Positions 1 through 8,891 of a DNA stretch of 64,000 bases are shown here, piece by piece. The DNA is taken from positions 62,001 to 126,000 of the forward strand of contig JAKQTN010000077.1 in assembly GCA_029563075.1 (NCBI GenBank), read 5' to 3'. Each line of letters begins with the position of its first letter. Position 1 is the stretch's first letter. A program made the translations under genes and the position numbers. Source of the DNA: Pseudomonadota bacterium. Its GTDB lineage: Bacteria; Pseudomonadota; Gammaproteobacteria; Burkholderiales; Methylophilaceae. The notes beneath the pieces are model-generated. The model was given only the letters and a program-made list of their open reading frames with translations. It was not told the DNA's origin and made no database searches.

Positions 1-374
1 GCATCGACAATCTCAGCAAACATCTGCACGCTGTATTGGCTTAAATCGGGTGCTTTGCCTTGCTGGCCAAAATACTGCGGCAAGTCTTTCAGGTCATCCG
101 GCCCGCGCTCAACAAGGACGCCATACTTGGCCTGCAGAGAAGTTAAATCACCCTGGCAAAGTCCCGGCAGAATCACTTTGTTGGCGTCACCAACATTATT
201 TAACCGACGCGCAATCAAGTCCGGCGTCATCAGCGCCGCCACAGACACGCCAATTTGCTCGACACGGTATTTGAATTGGGGTGTTTTGGGATTCGCCTGC
301 ACTTCCTGCAAGACTTTGTACAGGCTTTTTTCAGCCAGTTTGCCTGTTAAAAATAGTAGGCTGTCGGTTTTCAC
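1..374 (-). CDS. Dihydropteroate synthase-like protein, DUF6513 N-terminus (partial, runs off left edge)
   Basis: Reading frame open from a GTG at 374 to the window edge, so only the first 124 residues are visible. The protein begins VKTDSLLFLTGKLAEKSL and continues with an MTPDLIARRL stretch and the segments VILPGLCQGDL and ERGPDDLKDLPQYFG. I recognise this as the DUF6513 N-terminal region of the dihydropteroate synthase-related family found in methanogens and in methylotrophs that use tetrahydromethanopterin, where it is linked to pterin cofactor synthesis. Its exact reaction is not established to my knowledge. The GTG start overlaps the stop of dmrB by four bases (GTGA), which implies translational coupling. 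The catalytic TIM-barrel part lies outside the window. Confidence 0.75.
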   Translation of the reverse strand, partial: MKTDSLLFLTGKLAEKSLYKVLQEVQANPKTPQFKYRVEQIGVSVAALMTPDLIARRLNNVGDANKVILPGLCQGDLTSLQAKYGVLVERGPDDLKDLPQYFGQQGKAPDLSQYSVQMFAEIVD

Positions 375-919
375 TTGAGTCCGATTAGACGTTCATGAAT
401 GGCATGGGTTAATTCTGCCATATCGGCGACCACTTTTGTCGCCTCAAAACAGGCCAGTTTTGCTACGTTGTCCAAATCAATCTGGCGCGGATAAACCTTC
501 ACCATGTTTTCACGTGGTGCTTCAGACTCAAGTTCTGGTGCGGTGTCACAAGCAAACACGATACTGGGCACGCGGGTTTTCCCTGCCTGTGCGAACAGAT
601 TGGTAACCAGGCTATCCGAGAATCCATACGCCATTTTCGCGATGGTGTTTGAAGTGGCGGGCGCAATCACCAAAGTATGATATTTACCTTGATAAAACAG
701 TTCTACCGGCACGCTGCTGGCGGTTTTATCCTGATACACACGATGCCCGGTTTCTTCTAATTGGGCTTGAAAACCATATTGCTGAATGATTTCAGCTGCG
801 GCTCTGCTAAGAAATATATCTACATCTTGCAGCGTGCTGAGTATTTCCAGCGATTCGCGCAGATAATGCCCGGAACCGGTGATTGCCCATGCGAGACGCT
901 GTGTTGATACTGCTTTCAA
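371..919 (-). CDS. dmrB: Dihydromethanopterin reductase, archaeal-flavoprotein type (DmrB-like)
   Basis: A 182-residue flavoprotein of the HFCD/archaeoflavoprotein family. It opens with a Rossmann-like strand (LAWAITGSGHYL, residues 9-20). The segment around LVIAPATSNTIAKMAYGFSD (residues 84-103) matches the flavin-binding region of phosphopantothenoylcysteine decarboxylase-like proteins. Known family members in methylotrophic betaproteobacteria and archaea reduce dihydromethanopterin to tetrahydromethanopterin, the last cofactor step. The start appears to be TTG at 919, directly after the TAA of purA (920-922) and in the same frame, with no obvious Shine-Dalgarno sequence; expression may depend on reinitiation after purA. 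It overlaps the downstream DUF6513 gene by four bases. The alternative is another flavin-dependent reductase of this family. Confidence 0.75.
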   Translation of the reverse strand: MKAVSTQRLAWAITGSGHYLRESLEILSTLQDVDIFLSRAAAEIIQQYGFQAQLEETGHRVYQDKTASSVPVELFYQGKYHTLVIAPATSNTIAKMAYGFSDSLVTNLFAQAGKTRVPSIVFACDTAPELESEAPRENMVKVYPRQIDLDNVAKLACFEATKVVADMAELTHAIHERLIGLK

Positions 920-2239
920 TTAAGCAAAGGGATGTTCAATGATGATAGTCTCATCCCGCTCAGGCCCGGTCGAAACAATCGCAATCGGTACGCCGCATAA
1001 AGCCTCCAGGCGTTTAAGGTAGTTTTGCGCATTTTTTGGCAAGCCATCCCAGGCTTTTACGCCAAACGTACTTTCTGACCAGCCTGCAACCCGCTCGTAT
1101 ATTGGTTTGCAGCGTGCCACATCATCCGCGCCTACAGGCAGTAAATCGACCACTTTGCCATCCAGTTCGTAGCCTGTACATATATTGAGTTCATCAATGC
1201 CATCCAGCACATCCAGCTTGGTGATACATAGGCCTGTGAGACCGTTGATACGGGCCGAGCGGCGCAGTGCTGCCGCATCAAACCAGCCGCAGCGGCGCTT
1301 GCGTTTGGTCACGGTGCCGATTTCCTGGCCTTTTACCGACATCTGGGTGCCTGGCGCGCCATCTGACTCAATATCCAGCTCACTAGGGAAAGGTCCGCCG
1401 CCCACGCGCGTAGTATAAGCCTTGGTAATGCCCAGCACGTAGTGCAGCATATTGGCACCAACGCCCGTGCCTGCTGAAGCCTGGCCTGCAATACAATTGC
1501 TGGAGGTCACATAAGGATAGGTGCCGTGATCAATATCCAGCAGCGTGCCTTGTGCGCCCTCAAACAGCAGATTTTCACCTCTGGCATTAGCAGCATAAAG
1601 CTCGGCAGAAACATCTGCAATCATCGGTTTCAAAGCTGCCGCATGCTCCATGCTGGCCTCGTATTGCTGATTAAAATCAACAGGTTGTGCACCCAAATAG
1701 TTGGTAAGCACAAAGTTATGGTAATCCATCACTTCGCGCAGTTTTTCAGCAAAGCGTTCCGGATAAAACAAATCATAAACGCGCAAGGCACGCCGCGCGA
1801 CTTTATCCTCATAAGTGGGACCGATGCCTTTACCTGTGGTACCGATCTTTTTATCGGCGCTGCGTTTGGCTTCACGCGCGATGTCAATCGCCACATGATG
1901 GCTCAAAATCAGTGGACAGCCTGGGCTGACTTTCAGGCGATTTTTCACTTCCAAACCATCTTTTTCCAGTGCAGCGATTTCGCTTAGCAAATGGCCTGCA
2001 TCCAGCACCACGCCATTACCAATGTAGCAATTTACCCCTGCACGAACGATGCCGGATGGCACCAGGTTTAATTTGTAAACGCGCTGCGCATCGCCCTGCC
2101 CCACCACTAGCGTATGCCCCGCGTTATGGCCTCCCTGAAAGCGCACCACGCCTTGGGCGTGATCGGTCAGCCAATCAACAATCTTGCCTTTGCCCTCATC
2201 ACCCCATTGCGTACCAATCACTACTACATTTTTTGCCAT
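920..2239 (-). CDS. purA: Adenylosuccinate synthetase
   Basis: A 439-residue protein of usual family length. It converts IMP and aspartate to adenylosuccinate using GTP, the first committed step of AMP synthesis, in the cytoplasm. The GTP-binding and catalytic loop GDEGKGK lies at residues 13-19 with Asp14, and the GGHNAGHT motif at 36-43 carries the catalytic His42. The GTTGKGIGP segment lies near residue 135. ATG start at 2239. It sits 31 nt downstream of hisZ, the standard betaproteobacterial order, and is followed immediately by dmrB, so pterin cofactor genes appear attached to the end of this operon. Confidence 0.98.
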   Translation of the reverse strand: MAKNVVVIGTQWGDEGKGKIVDWLTDHAQGVVRFQGGHNAGHTLVVGQGDAQRVYKLNLVPSGIVRAGVNCYIGNGVVLDAGHLLSEIAALEKDGLEVKNRLKVSPGCPLILSHHVAIDIAREAKRSADKKIGTTGKGIGPTYEDKVARRALRVYDLFYPERFAEKLREVMDYHNFVLTNYLGAQPVDFNQQYEASMEHAAALKPMIADVSAELYAANARGENLLFEGAQGTLLDIDHGTYPYVTSSNCIAGQASAGTGVGANMLHYVLGITKAYTTRVGGGPFPSELDIESDGAPGTQMSVKGQEIGTVTKRKRRCGWFDAAALRRSARINGLTGLCITKLDVLDGIDELNICTGYELDGKVVDLLPVGADDVARCKPIYERVAGWSESTFGVKAWDGLPKNAQNYLKRLEALCGVPIAIVSTGPERDETIIIEHPFA

Positions 2240-2270
2240 AATTTACTACTTTTATCAGGTTTAAATATTT

Positions 2271-3434
2271 TTAATGTTGGGCAAGCGCTTCAATGAGCCA
2301 TTCGCCATTTCGTAACACCAGCGCGCTGTCGCAGTTAAGCTCGGCAGCGCTCAGCTGCACATTTGGCAGCGCCTGAATCACAATCAGACCATCCGCACGC
2401 AACGCTTCGATTTCATTGAGCAACGCTTTGTCGTTACCTTCCGGCGCCAAAATCGCTTTAGGCTGGCTGGCTGGCGCAAGCGCAGTTATCACGCCGCGCA
2501 AATCAAGACTAAAGCCCGTCGCCGGCCGGGCGCGCCCAAACGCGATGCCGACTTCGTCATAACGCCCGCCCAGCGCCAACGGCCCTGCATAACCTTGTGC
2601 ATAGGCCGCAAACACAATGCCGCTGTGGTAGTGATAGCCACGCAACTCGCATAAATCAAACGAGACATGCACGTTCAGATCACTCAATTTGCTTGCAACA
2701 GCCCGCAAATCGGCCAATGCCAGATTAATTTCCGGTAATTCCGGCAGCACATTTTTTGCTTTTTCCAGCATCGCCGCATCACCGTTTAGCTCTGTCAAAC
2801 TCACTAGCGCCTGCTGAATAGATTTTGGCAGGCCGGCTGCCAGGTGGGTTACCGCCGCTTTGTCTTTACTTAACAGAGCGGCGTACAGCGCTTGCTCCAA
2901 ATCCGCACTGATATTGCCAGCCTTCACCAAACTCTCAAAAATCGCGACATGGCTAAAATCAATATGCAGCTCTTCCAAGCCAAGAAGCTGCAAGGCTTTG
3001 ATCATAAGGCGTTGAATCTCTGTGTCACTTTCAATGCCCGCATGCCCGAACAGTTCTGCGCCTATCTGTAGTGGTTCGCGCGTGCGCGCAAGGCCATCGG
3101 GTTTGGTGCGTAATACCGTGCCCGCATAGCACAATCTTGAAACACCCTGATGATTGAGCATATGCGCGTCAATACGCGCAGCTTGCGGCGTCATATCCGC
3201 ACGAATACCCATTAAGCGCCCGGTAAGCTGATCTACCACTTTAAACGTGGCCAGATCAAGATCGTGACCGGTGCCGGTGATGAGTGATTCCATATACTCC
3301 AAGGTGGGTGGAATCACGTATTGGTAGCCGTGAACCTTGAATAAATCCAATAGCTTACGGCGAAGCTGCTCGAGGCGTGCAGCCTCACTGGGCAACACGT
3401 CTTCGATATATTCTGGGAGTAACCAATTTCGCAT
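2271..3434 (-). CDS. hisZ: ATP phosphoribosyltransferase regulatory subunit
   Basis: A 387-residue paralogue of histidyl-tRNA synthetase that lacks the anticodon-binding domain and acts as the regulatory partner of short-form HisG in the first step of histidine synthesis. It starts MRNWLLPEYIEDVLPSEA. The class II synthetase-like core contains RADMTPQAAR (motif 2 region, residues about 79-88) and LGGRYDEVG near 288. The true HisS lies separately at 30434-31696 and is a better match to the synthetase, so this copy is HisZ. It lies between DUF2065 and purA in the hfl cluster. Confidence 0.95.
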   Translation of the reverse strand: MRNWLLPEYIEDVLPSEAARLEQLRRKLLDLFKVHGYQYVIPPTLEYMESLITGTGHDLDLATFKVVDQLTGRLMGIRADMTPQAARIDAHMLNHQGVSRLCYAGTVLRTKPDGLARTREPLQIGAELFGHAGIESDTEIQRLMIKALQLLGLEELHIDFSHVAIFESLVKAGNISADLEQALYAALLSKDKAAVTHLAAGLPKSIQQALVSLTELNGDAAMLEKAKNVLPELPEINLALADLRAVASKLSDLNVHVSFDLCELRGYHYHSGIVFAAYAQGYAGPLALGGRYDEVGIAFGRARPATGFSLDLRGVITALAPASQPKAILAPEGNDKALLNEIEALRADGLIVIQALPNVQLSAAELNCDSALVLRNGEWLIEALAQH

Positions 3435-3486
3435 GCCGCTATTATACTTGGATTATTGTAAAACGGCTTACGCGAGCGACCTAGAA

Positions 3487-3672
3487 TTAGCGGCTAAGCA
3501 GCATCAGCAACAAGCCGCCAATAATGGAAATCAGGCCAACAAAACGCAGCTGGCCGTCTTTGAGCTCTATCATGCGCCTGAATGTTTCGCGCCACGCTTG
3601 CGGCGCAATGAACGGCAGCAACCCTTCAAACACCAGCATAAGCCCGAATGCTACAAGCAATATATTTTTCAA
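3487..3672 (-). CDS. DUF2065 small membrane protein (YjeT family)
   Basis: A 61-residue protein with two hydrophobic segments, residues 3-22 and 42-59, separated by a short polar stretch (WRETFRRMIELKDGQLR). This is the DUF2065/YjeT pattern, and these proteins are typically encoded next to hflC as here. It lies 27 nt downstream of hflC on the same strand. Function is unknown; the position suggests a minor inner-membrane partner of the HflKC complex, which is inference. Confidence 0.9.
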   Translation of the reverse strand: MKNILLVAFGLMLVFEGLLPFIAPQAWRETFRRMIELKDGQLRFVGLISIIGGLLLMLLSR

Positions 3673-3699
3673 GCGACCTCTAACCTGCTTTCTGGCTGA

Positions 3700-4572
3700 C
3701 TATTTGCCGCCAGCACCGCGCATATATTTAAAGAAATCGGAACTTGGGTCTAGCACCATAACATCAGATTTGCTTTTAAAGCTATTTTTGTAAGCTTCCT
3801 GGCTGCGGTAAAACGCATAAAATTCAGGGTTTTTACTGTAAGCATTAGAATAAATTTCTGCCGCTTTGGCGTCGCCCTCACCTTTCATTTTTTGCGCATC
3901 GCGGAAAGCTTCTGCAATAATGACTTCACGCTGTTTATCAGCATCAGCGCGGATTTTTTCTGACGCAGCCGCCCCTTCAGAACGTAACTGGTTGGCGATA
4001 CGCTTACGCTCTGCGATCATGCGGTCATACACCGACTTGCTAATATCTTCTGAATAATCAACACGTTTCAAGCGCACATCCACTACCTGAATGCCAATCT
4101 GGCGCGCTTCTTTATCCGCTCTGATTTTCATGTTACTCATAATCGCCCCGCGCTCACCTGCAATGACGTCACGCACAGTACGCTTACCAAATTCGTCACG
4201 CAAACCGGCGTTTACCACTTGCGAAAGCCGGTCTTCAGCAGCGGCTTCGCCGCCCTCTTTCACCGATACATAATATTTCGCTGGATCAATGATGCGCCAT
4301 TTCACAAACGAATCCACCGTCATGGTTTTATTTTCACTCGTTACAATCTCCGCCGGCTGCTCCCAATCAAGCGTCACGATACGTTTTTCGAAATATTTCA
4401 AATCGTCTACCAAAGGCACTTTGAAATATAGCCCTGGCTCTTTTTTAACCGCGACAAGTTCACCCAGCCTGAACACCAAAGCGTACTCGCGCTGATCGAC
4501 CGTAAAAAGCGACATCGTCAGCACTATCAAGGCCACAAACAAACCAATTAAACCCACACCGATATTTTTCAT
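3700..4572 (-). CDS. hflC: Protease modulator HflC (SPFH/prohibitin family)
   Basis: A 290-residue inner-membrane protein. It has one N-terminal transmembrane helix (residues 4-23) followed by a periplasmic SPFH/Band 7 domain (VDQREYALVFRLGELVAVKKEPGLYFK) and a long charged helix (residues about 180-245) that mediates HflK-HflC oligomerisation. Together with HflK it forms a large ring complex around FtsH and restrains membrane-protein degradation. Length is close to the family norm. It follows hflK by 36 nt in the same operon. Confidence 0.96.
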   Translation of the reverse strand: MKNIGVGLIGLFVALIVLTMSLFTVDQREYALVFRLGELVAVKKEPGLYFKVPLVDDLKYFEKRIVTLDWEQPAEIVTSENKTMTVDSFVKWRIIDPAKYYVSVKEGGEAAAEDRLSQVVNAGLRDEFGKRTVRDVIAGERGAIMSNMKIRADKEARQIGIQVVDVRLKRVDYSEDISKSVYDRMIAERKRIANQLRSEGAAASEKIRADADKQREVIIAEAFRDAQKMKGEGDAKAAEIYSNAYSKNPEFYAFYRSQEAYKNSFKSKSDVMVLDPSSDFFKYMRGAGGK

Positions 4573-4608
4573 CTTAATTCTCTTCTCTCAGACTCTCTTT
4601 ACGCAGGC

Positions 4609-5766
4609 TTACCGACTGTCCCGATCACGTGTTAATCCACGCGACTCTTCAATACCTGGCTCTTCTTGCTTACTTATATTCGCAGGTGCTGTTACCACTC
4701 CAGAGCTTGCAGACCGAGTCGCTTCCATCAATTTATCTAATGGCAGATACAACAAGCTATTGCCGCCTTTTTGGTCAACAATCACCTTGCTGGTATTTGA
4801 TAAAATCTGCTCTTGTGCATCTAAATATAGACGCTGACGGGTCACTTCCGGCGCCTTGTTATATTGCGCCAGGATTTGTTCGAATCGGCTGGCGTTACCT
4901 TTGGCTTCGCTTTCCACTTTCAGTTTGTAACCCGCCGCTTCAGCCGCCAAACGCGATGCATTACCACGCGCTCTAGGAATGACATCATTCGCATAAGCCT
5001 GACCTAGGTTAATTTGACGTTGGTAATCCTGGTTGGCACGGTTCACATCGTCAAATGCCTCTTTTACCTGCTCTGGCGCTGCACCTTTTTGCCGAGAAAC
5101 ACTGGTAATCAATATACCGGTGTTGTAACTATCCAGAATCGCCTGCATGCGTGCTGACGTGTCCGGCAAACCTTTCTGTAGCAAATCATCTAATTTACTT
5201 TTGCCGACTACTTCACGAATGGCGGTTTCTGCGGCCGACATCACAGCCTTGTCAGTATCTCGATTATTAAACACATAATCTTTCGCATTTTTAAGTTTGT
5301 ACTGCACAGCTACCTGCATATCAATGATGTTTTCATCTTCAGTCAACATCAGGGCTTCTCTAGGCACTTTTGTTTTGCTACCTGACCCTTCGCCATTGCT
5401 TCTATAGCCTACTTCCAGGCGGCGCACCTGTTCCATATTGACAATGGTTTTAGTTTCAATAGGAAACGGCCAATGCCAGCGCGGACCGGGCTCTGTAGTT
5501 TGTGTAAACTTGCCGAATCGCTGCACTACGCCAAGCGAGCCCTGATCAACAATGTAAAAGCCTGTGGCCAGCCAGATTGCAGCAATGATTGCCAGAATCG
5601 GCATAACCGGTACGTTGGTACCCTTGCCGCCGGTAGCCTGGTTATTGTTATCGCCGCCTTTTTTACCAAAAAGATTATTCAGCTTTTGGCTTAAATCGCG
5701 CAGCACTTCATCCAGATCAGGAGGGCCTTCGTTATTGCGTTGACCGAAACCGGGAAACTTAATCAT
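4609..5766 (-). CDS. hflK: Protease modulator HflK (SPFH/prohibitin family)
   Basis: A protein of about 385 residues with a Gly/Asn-rich cytoplasmic N-terminus (FPGFGQRNNEGPPDLDEVL), a transmembrane helix (VPVMPILAIIAAIWLATGFY), the SPFH domain, and a coiled-coil stretch rich in Ala and Lys. I place the start at ATG 5766 (MIKFPGFG) because GGAG sits 7 nt upstream. An in-frame ATG at 5793 would overlap hflX by 14 nt and adds residues not typical of the family. Partner of HflC in the FtsH-associated complex. Confidence 0.95.
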   Translation of the reverse strand: MIKFPGFGQRNNEGPPDLDEVLRDLSQKLNNLFGKKGGDNNNQATGGKGTNVPVMPILAIIAAIWLATGFYIVDQGSLGVVQRFGKFTQTTEPGPRWHWPFPIETKTIVNMEQVRRLEVGYRSNGEGSGSKTKVPREALMLTEDENIIDMQVAVQYKLKNAKDYVFNNRDTDKAVMSAAETAIREVVGKSKLDDLLQKGLPDTSARMQAILDSYNTGILITSVSRQKGAAPEQVKEAFDDVNRANQDYQRQINLGQAYANDVIPRARGNASRLAAEAAGYKLKVESEAKGNASRFEQILAQYNKAPEVTRQRLYLDAQEQILSNTSKVIVDQKGGNSLLYLPLDKLMEATRSASSGVVTAPANISKQEEPGIEESRGLTRDRDSR

Positions 5767-5779
5767 TCTCAAACTCCAT

Positions 5780-6955
5780 TTAGGCAAATGCACTTTCTTC
5801 AGTGCTTAATTTTTTTAGTAACTGCTGGTGTTCTGACAAGGCAAGCCGGATAAGCTCCAAGCCAGCGCCAGTCTTGGCAGATACGCGCACTTGGTAAATT
5901 CTACCATATTCGTCACGTTCCAAGCCCGCATCGTTATCCAGCCTGTCGACCTGGTTTAACACCAGAATCTGCGGCACGTTCGCCGCACCAATTTCATCCA
6001 GCACGTGGTTCACTTGTGCGATCTGCGCCTCACGGTTCGTGCTGGCCACATCTACCACATGCAGTAGCAGATCTGCCTGTGCAGCCTCCTCCAAGGTAGC
6101 GCCGAACGCCTCTATCAGCGTGGTCGGTAAATGTTTGATAAATCCTACCGTATCAGACAACACGACAGGATTAGCATCTGGAATATACATTTTGCGCGAA
6201 GTGGTATCCAGCGTGGCAAACAGCTGATCTGCAGCATAGACACCTGATTGCGTCAGGCGATTGAATAAAGTGGATTTGCCGGCATTAGTATAGCCTACCA
6301 GCGACACGGTCATTAAATTGGAACGTTTGCGCGCCCGGCGCTGCATGCTGCGCTGCTGCTTGAGTTTTGCCAGCTTATCGCGCAGTTGTTTTACCCGCAC
6401 GCCAATCATTCGCTTATCTAGCTCTAATTGCTTCTCACCCGGACCGCCACGCACGCCAATGCCACCCTTTTGGCGTTCCAGATGCGTCCATCCGCGTACC
6501 AGGCGCGTAGACAAATGCTCCAGCTGCGCTAGCTCTACTTGCAATTTACCTTCGTGGCTTTTTGCACGTTGGGCAAAAATATCTAAAATCAAACCTGTTC
6601 TATCCAATACTTTAGCTTGTAAAAAACGTTCTAAATTGCGCTGTTGCGATGGGCTTAAATCATGGTTAAATGCAACTAGGCTGGTTTCGCTAGTTTCAAG
6701 CATCATTTTTAATTCATCGGCTTTACCACTGCCAATAAAAAGTTTTGCATCTGGGGCGCTTCGCTTGCCTTCAACCGTACCGCGCACTTGCATGCCCGCT
6801 GATGTCACCAATTGACGCAATTCATGCAGGCTTTCCGCATAATCTGAATCGCCGAAATCCAAACTAACCAACACTACCGCACCATTAGATGCGGCGGTTG
6901 AGACAGATGGATTCGCTAAAGTGTTTTCGCCGTAACCAGAGGATCTAATTGACAA
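5780..6955 (-). CDS. hflX: GTPase HflX
   Basis: A 391-residue ribosome-associated GTPase that splits stalled 70S ribosomes, for example after heat stress. The N-terminal nucleotide-binding region (about 25-110) is followed by a helical linker rich in basic residues (LAKLKQQRSMQRRARKR) and a G domain with Walker A GYTNAGKST, DTVGF and NQVD motifs. The apparent start is TTG at 6955, four bases after the hfq stop, so translation is probably coupled to hfq. The first 25 residues are not conserved, so a later start cannot be excluded. hfq-hflX-hflK-hflC is the standard order. Confidence 0.95.
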   Translation of the reverse strand: MSIRSSGYGENTLANPSVSTAASNGAVVLVSLDFGDSDYAESLHELRQLVTSAGMQVRGTVEGKRSAPDAKLFIGSGKADELKMMLETSETSLVAFNHDLSPSQQRNLERFLQAKVLDRTGLILDIFAQRAKSHEGKLQVELAQLEHLSTRLVRGWTHLERQKGGIGVRGGPGEKQLELDKRMIGVRVKQLRDKLAKLKQQRSMQRRARKRSNLMTVSLVGYTNAGKSTLFNRLTQSGVYAADQLFATLDTTSRKMYIPDANPVVLSDTVGFIKHLPTTLIEAFGATLEEAAQADLLLHVVDVASTNREAQIAQVNHVLDEIGAANVPQILVLNQVDRLDNDAGLERDEYGRIYQVRVSAKTGAGLELIRLALSEHQQLLKKLSTEESAFA

Positions 6956-6958
6956 GCT

Positions 6959-7198
6959 TTATTCTTCCAAATGCTCAGGCAACGGCATGCTCACCGCACG
7001 CGCTGGCACAATAGTAGAAATGGCGTGCTTATACACCATCTGGGTTACGGTATTTTTAAGTAGAATCACGTATTGATCAAAAGAATCAACCTGTCCTTGC
7101 AGCTTGATACCGTTCACCAAATAGATAGACACCTGTACGTGTTCTTTTCTGAGAGCGTTTAGGAATGGATCCTGCAGCATTTGTCCTTTGTTGTTCAT
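6959..7198 (-). CDS. hfq: RNA chaperone Hfq
   Basis: A 79-residue Sm-like protein that forms a hexamer and mediates pairing of small RNAs with mRNAs. Sm1 region is [19 protein letters not shown] (residues 25-43); Sm2 includes the YKHAIS signature at 56-61, with Lys57 and His58 of the proximal RNA site. The N-terminal Gln and Asp (QDPFLN) of the same site are present. The start is well supported by AAGGAG six bases before ATG 7198. First gene of the hfq-hfl operon. Confidence 0.98.
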   Translation of the reverse strand: MNNKGQMLQDPFLNALRKEHVQVSIYLVNGIKLQGQVDSFDQYVILLKNTVTQMVYKHAISTIVPARAVSMPLPEHLEE

Positions 7199-7327
7199 GT
7201 TGTGCTCCTTGTAGTTTTAATAAAATTGGAGTGGCTTTGCCTGAATATTATTAGTAAAAGCGCATTCTACCTTGCATATGACTATGATTGCGCCTTTTTG
7301 TTCGCTTTTCAAGTGCCTGATAAAAAA

Positions 7328-8722
7328 TTATCGGATGTAATTTTGTATTCTGCTAAGCGCTTCCTTTTGCCCCAGCAACGCCATTACCTGGTCGATACTG
7401 GGCGATTGCGCAATACCCGTCAGCATCACACGCAGAGGCATGGCCACTTTTGGAAACTTGAGCTGATATTGCGTCACGACTGCATTAATCGCCTCGTGTA
7501 TTGCCTCTGCTGACCAGTTAATCTGCGCCAGATTCTGGCTAAGTGATTGAACTGCTGGCATAATTTCAGGTGTAATATGCTTTGCAACATCTTCTGCACT
7601 GACTTGCGGCAAAGTATAAAAATAGGCAACATCGCGTGCCAATTGATTCAGATTATTAGCGCGCTCACGGTATAAAGCCAGCACGTCCTGCAATTTTGGT
7701 TGCGCCTGCGCGACAACGTCCAGCTTTTTCAGCCGGCTGGCAATATCGTCTGCAAGCACGTCAATATTGGCCTCCTTAATGTAATGCGCATTCAGCCAAT
7801 TGAGTTTTTCGGTATTAAATTGTGCAGCGGATGGCGTAATATGATCCAGATCGAACCATTCACAAAACTGCTGCATAGTAAAAATTTCCGCATCGCCATG
7901 GCTCCAGCCCAAACGCGCCAGATAATTCAAGACAGCTTCTGGTATATAGCCATCTTCATGATATTGCATTACACTCACGGCGCCATGACGCTTGGATAGT
8001 TTCTGTCCGTCATCCCCTAGAATCATGGATAAATGCGCATATTGCGGAACCGTGGCACCAAGCGCCTGCAGCATATTGATCTGGCGCGGCGTATTGTTAA
8101 CATGATCATCGCCGCGAATCACTTGCGTGATGCCCATTTCCCAGTCATCCACCACCACACAAAAGTTGTAGGTCGGCGTGCCGTCAGCGCGGGCGATAAT
8201 CAGATCATCCAACTCCGCATTGGCGATTTCGATGCGCCCTTTTACCAGATCACCCCAGGCCACCACGCCGGTTTGCGGATTTTTGAAGCGCACCACCGGC
8301 GGAATATCCTGCGGGATTGCAGGCAAGGTTTTACCGGCTTCTGGCCGCCACTTTCCATCGTAGCGCGGTTTCAAGCCTTGTTGCATCTGGCTTTCGCGCA
8401 GAGCTTCCAATTCTTCCTTGCTGCAGTAGCAATAATAAGCCGTACCGTGATCCAGCATGCTTTGGATGACTTTTTTGTAGATATCCATGCGCTGCATCTG
8501 ATAGTACGGGCCTTCGTCGTAATCCAAACCCAGCCAATGCATGCCGTCCAGAATGGCCTGCACAGCTTCTGGTGTAGAGCGTTCCACATCAGTATCTTCA
8601 ATACGCAAGATAAATTGGCCATGATGCTTTTTGGCATAAGCCCACGAAAATAGCGCAGTGCGCGCGCCACCGATGTGCAAAAATCCGGTAGGACTAGGTG
8701 CAAAACGAGTACGAACTGTCAT
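7328..8722 (-). CDS. gltX: Glutamyl-tRNA synthetase
   Basis: A 464-residue class I aminoacyl-tRNA synthetase that charges tRNA-Glu in the cytoplasm. The HIGH-type motif is at residues 16-19 (FLHIGGARTALF) and the KMSKS-type motif appears as KLSKR (DDGQKLSKRHG). The N-terminal catalytic domain is followed by the helical anticodon-binding domain, ending LSRIQNYIR. Length fits a canonical discriminating GluRS. Single gene, separated by 129 nt from the hfq operon and by 169 nt from the divergent gene at 8892. Confidence 0.97.
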   Translation of the reverse strand: MTVRTRFAPSPTGFLHIGGARTALFSWAYAKKHHGQFILRIEDTDVERSTPEAVQAILDGMHWLGLDYDEGPYYQMQRMDIYKKVIQSMLDHGTAYYCYCSKEELEALRESQMQQGLKPRYDGKWRPEAGKTLPAIPQDIPPVVRFKNPQTGVVAWGDLVKGRIEIANAELDDLIIARADGTPTYNFCVVVDDWEMGITQVIRGDDHVNNTPRQINMLQALGATVPQYAHLSMILGDDGQKLSKRHGAVSVMQYHEDGYIPEAVLNYLARLGWSHGDAEIFTMQQFCEWFDLDHITPSAAQFNTEKLNWLNAHYIKEANIDVLADDIASRLKKLDVVAQAQPKLQDVLALYRERANNLNQLARDVAYFYTLPQVSAEDVAKHITPEIMPAVQSLSQNLAQINWSAEAIHEAINAVVTQYQLKFPKVAMPLRVMLTGIAQSPSIDQVMALLGQKEALSRIQNYIR

Positions 8723-8891
8723 GTATGATTTACTTTTAACTTAAAAGTTGAATTTTACCATGCAATCATAATCGCTTAATCGCTAACAGCACGATTAAAT
8801 TAAGCTTGATTATTCAATGATTTATTATTATATTTTCACTCATTACATTTAGTTCGATAAAAATCGCCATTCCAAATTAGTTTTCTTGCTA

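Noticed and set aside
7310-7340. Hairpin after gltX around GATAA/TTATC
   Set aside because: Weak AT-rich stem without a U-tract on the gltX strand; not reported as a terminator.
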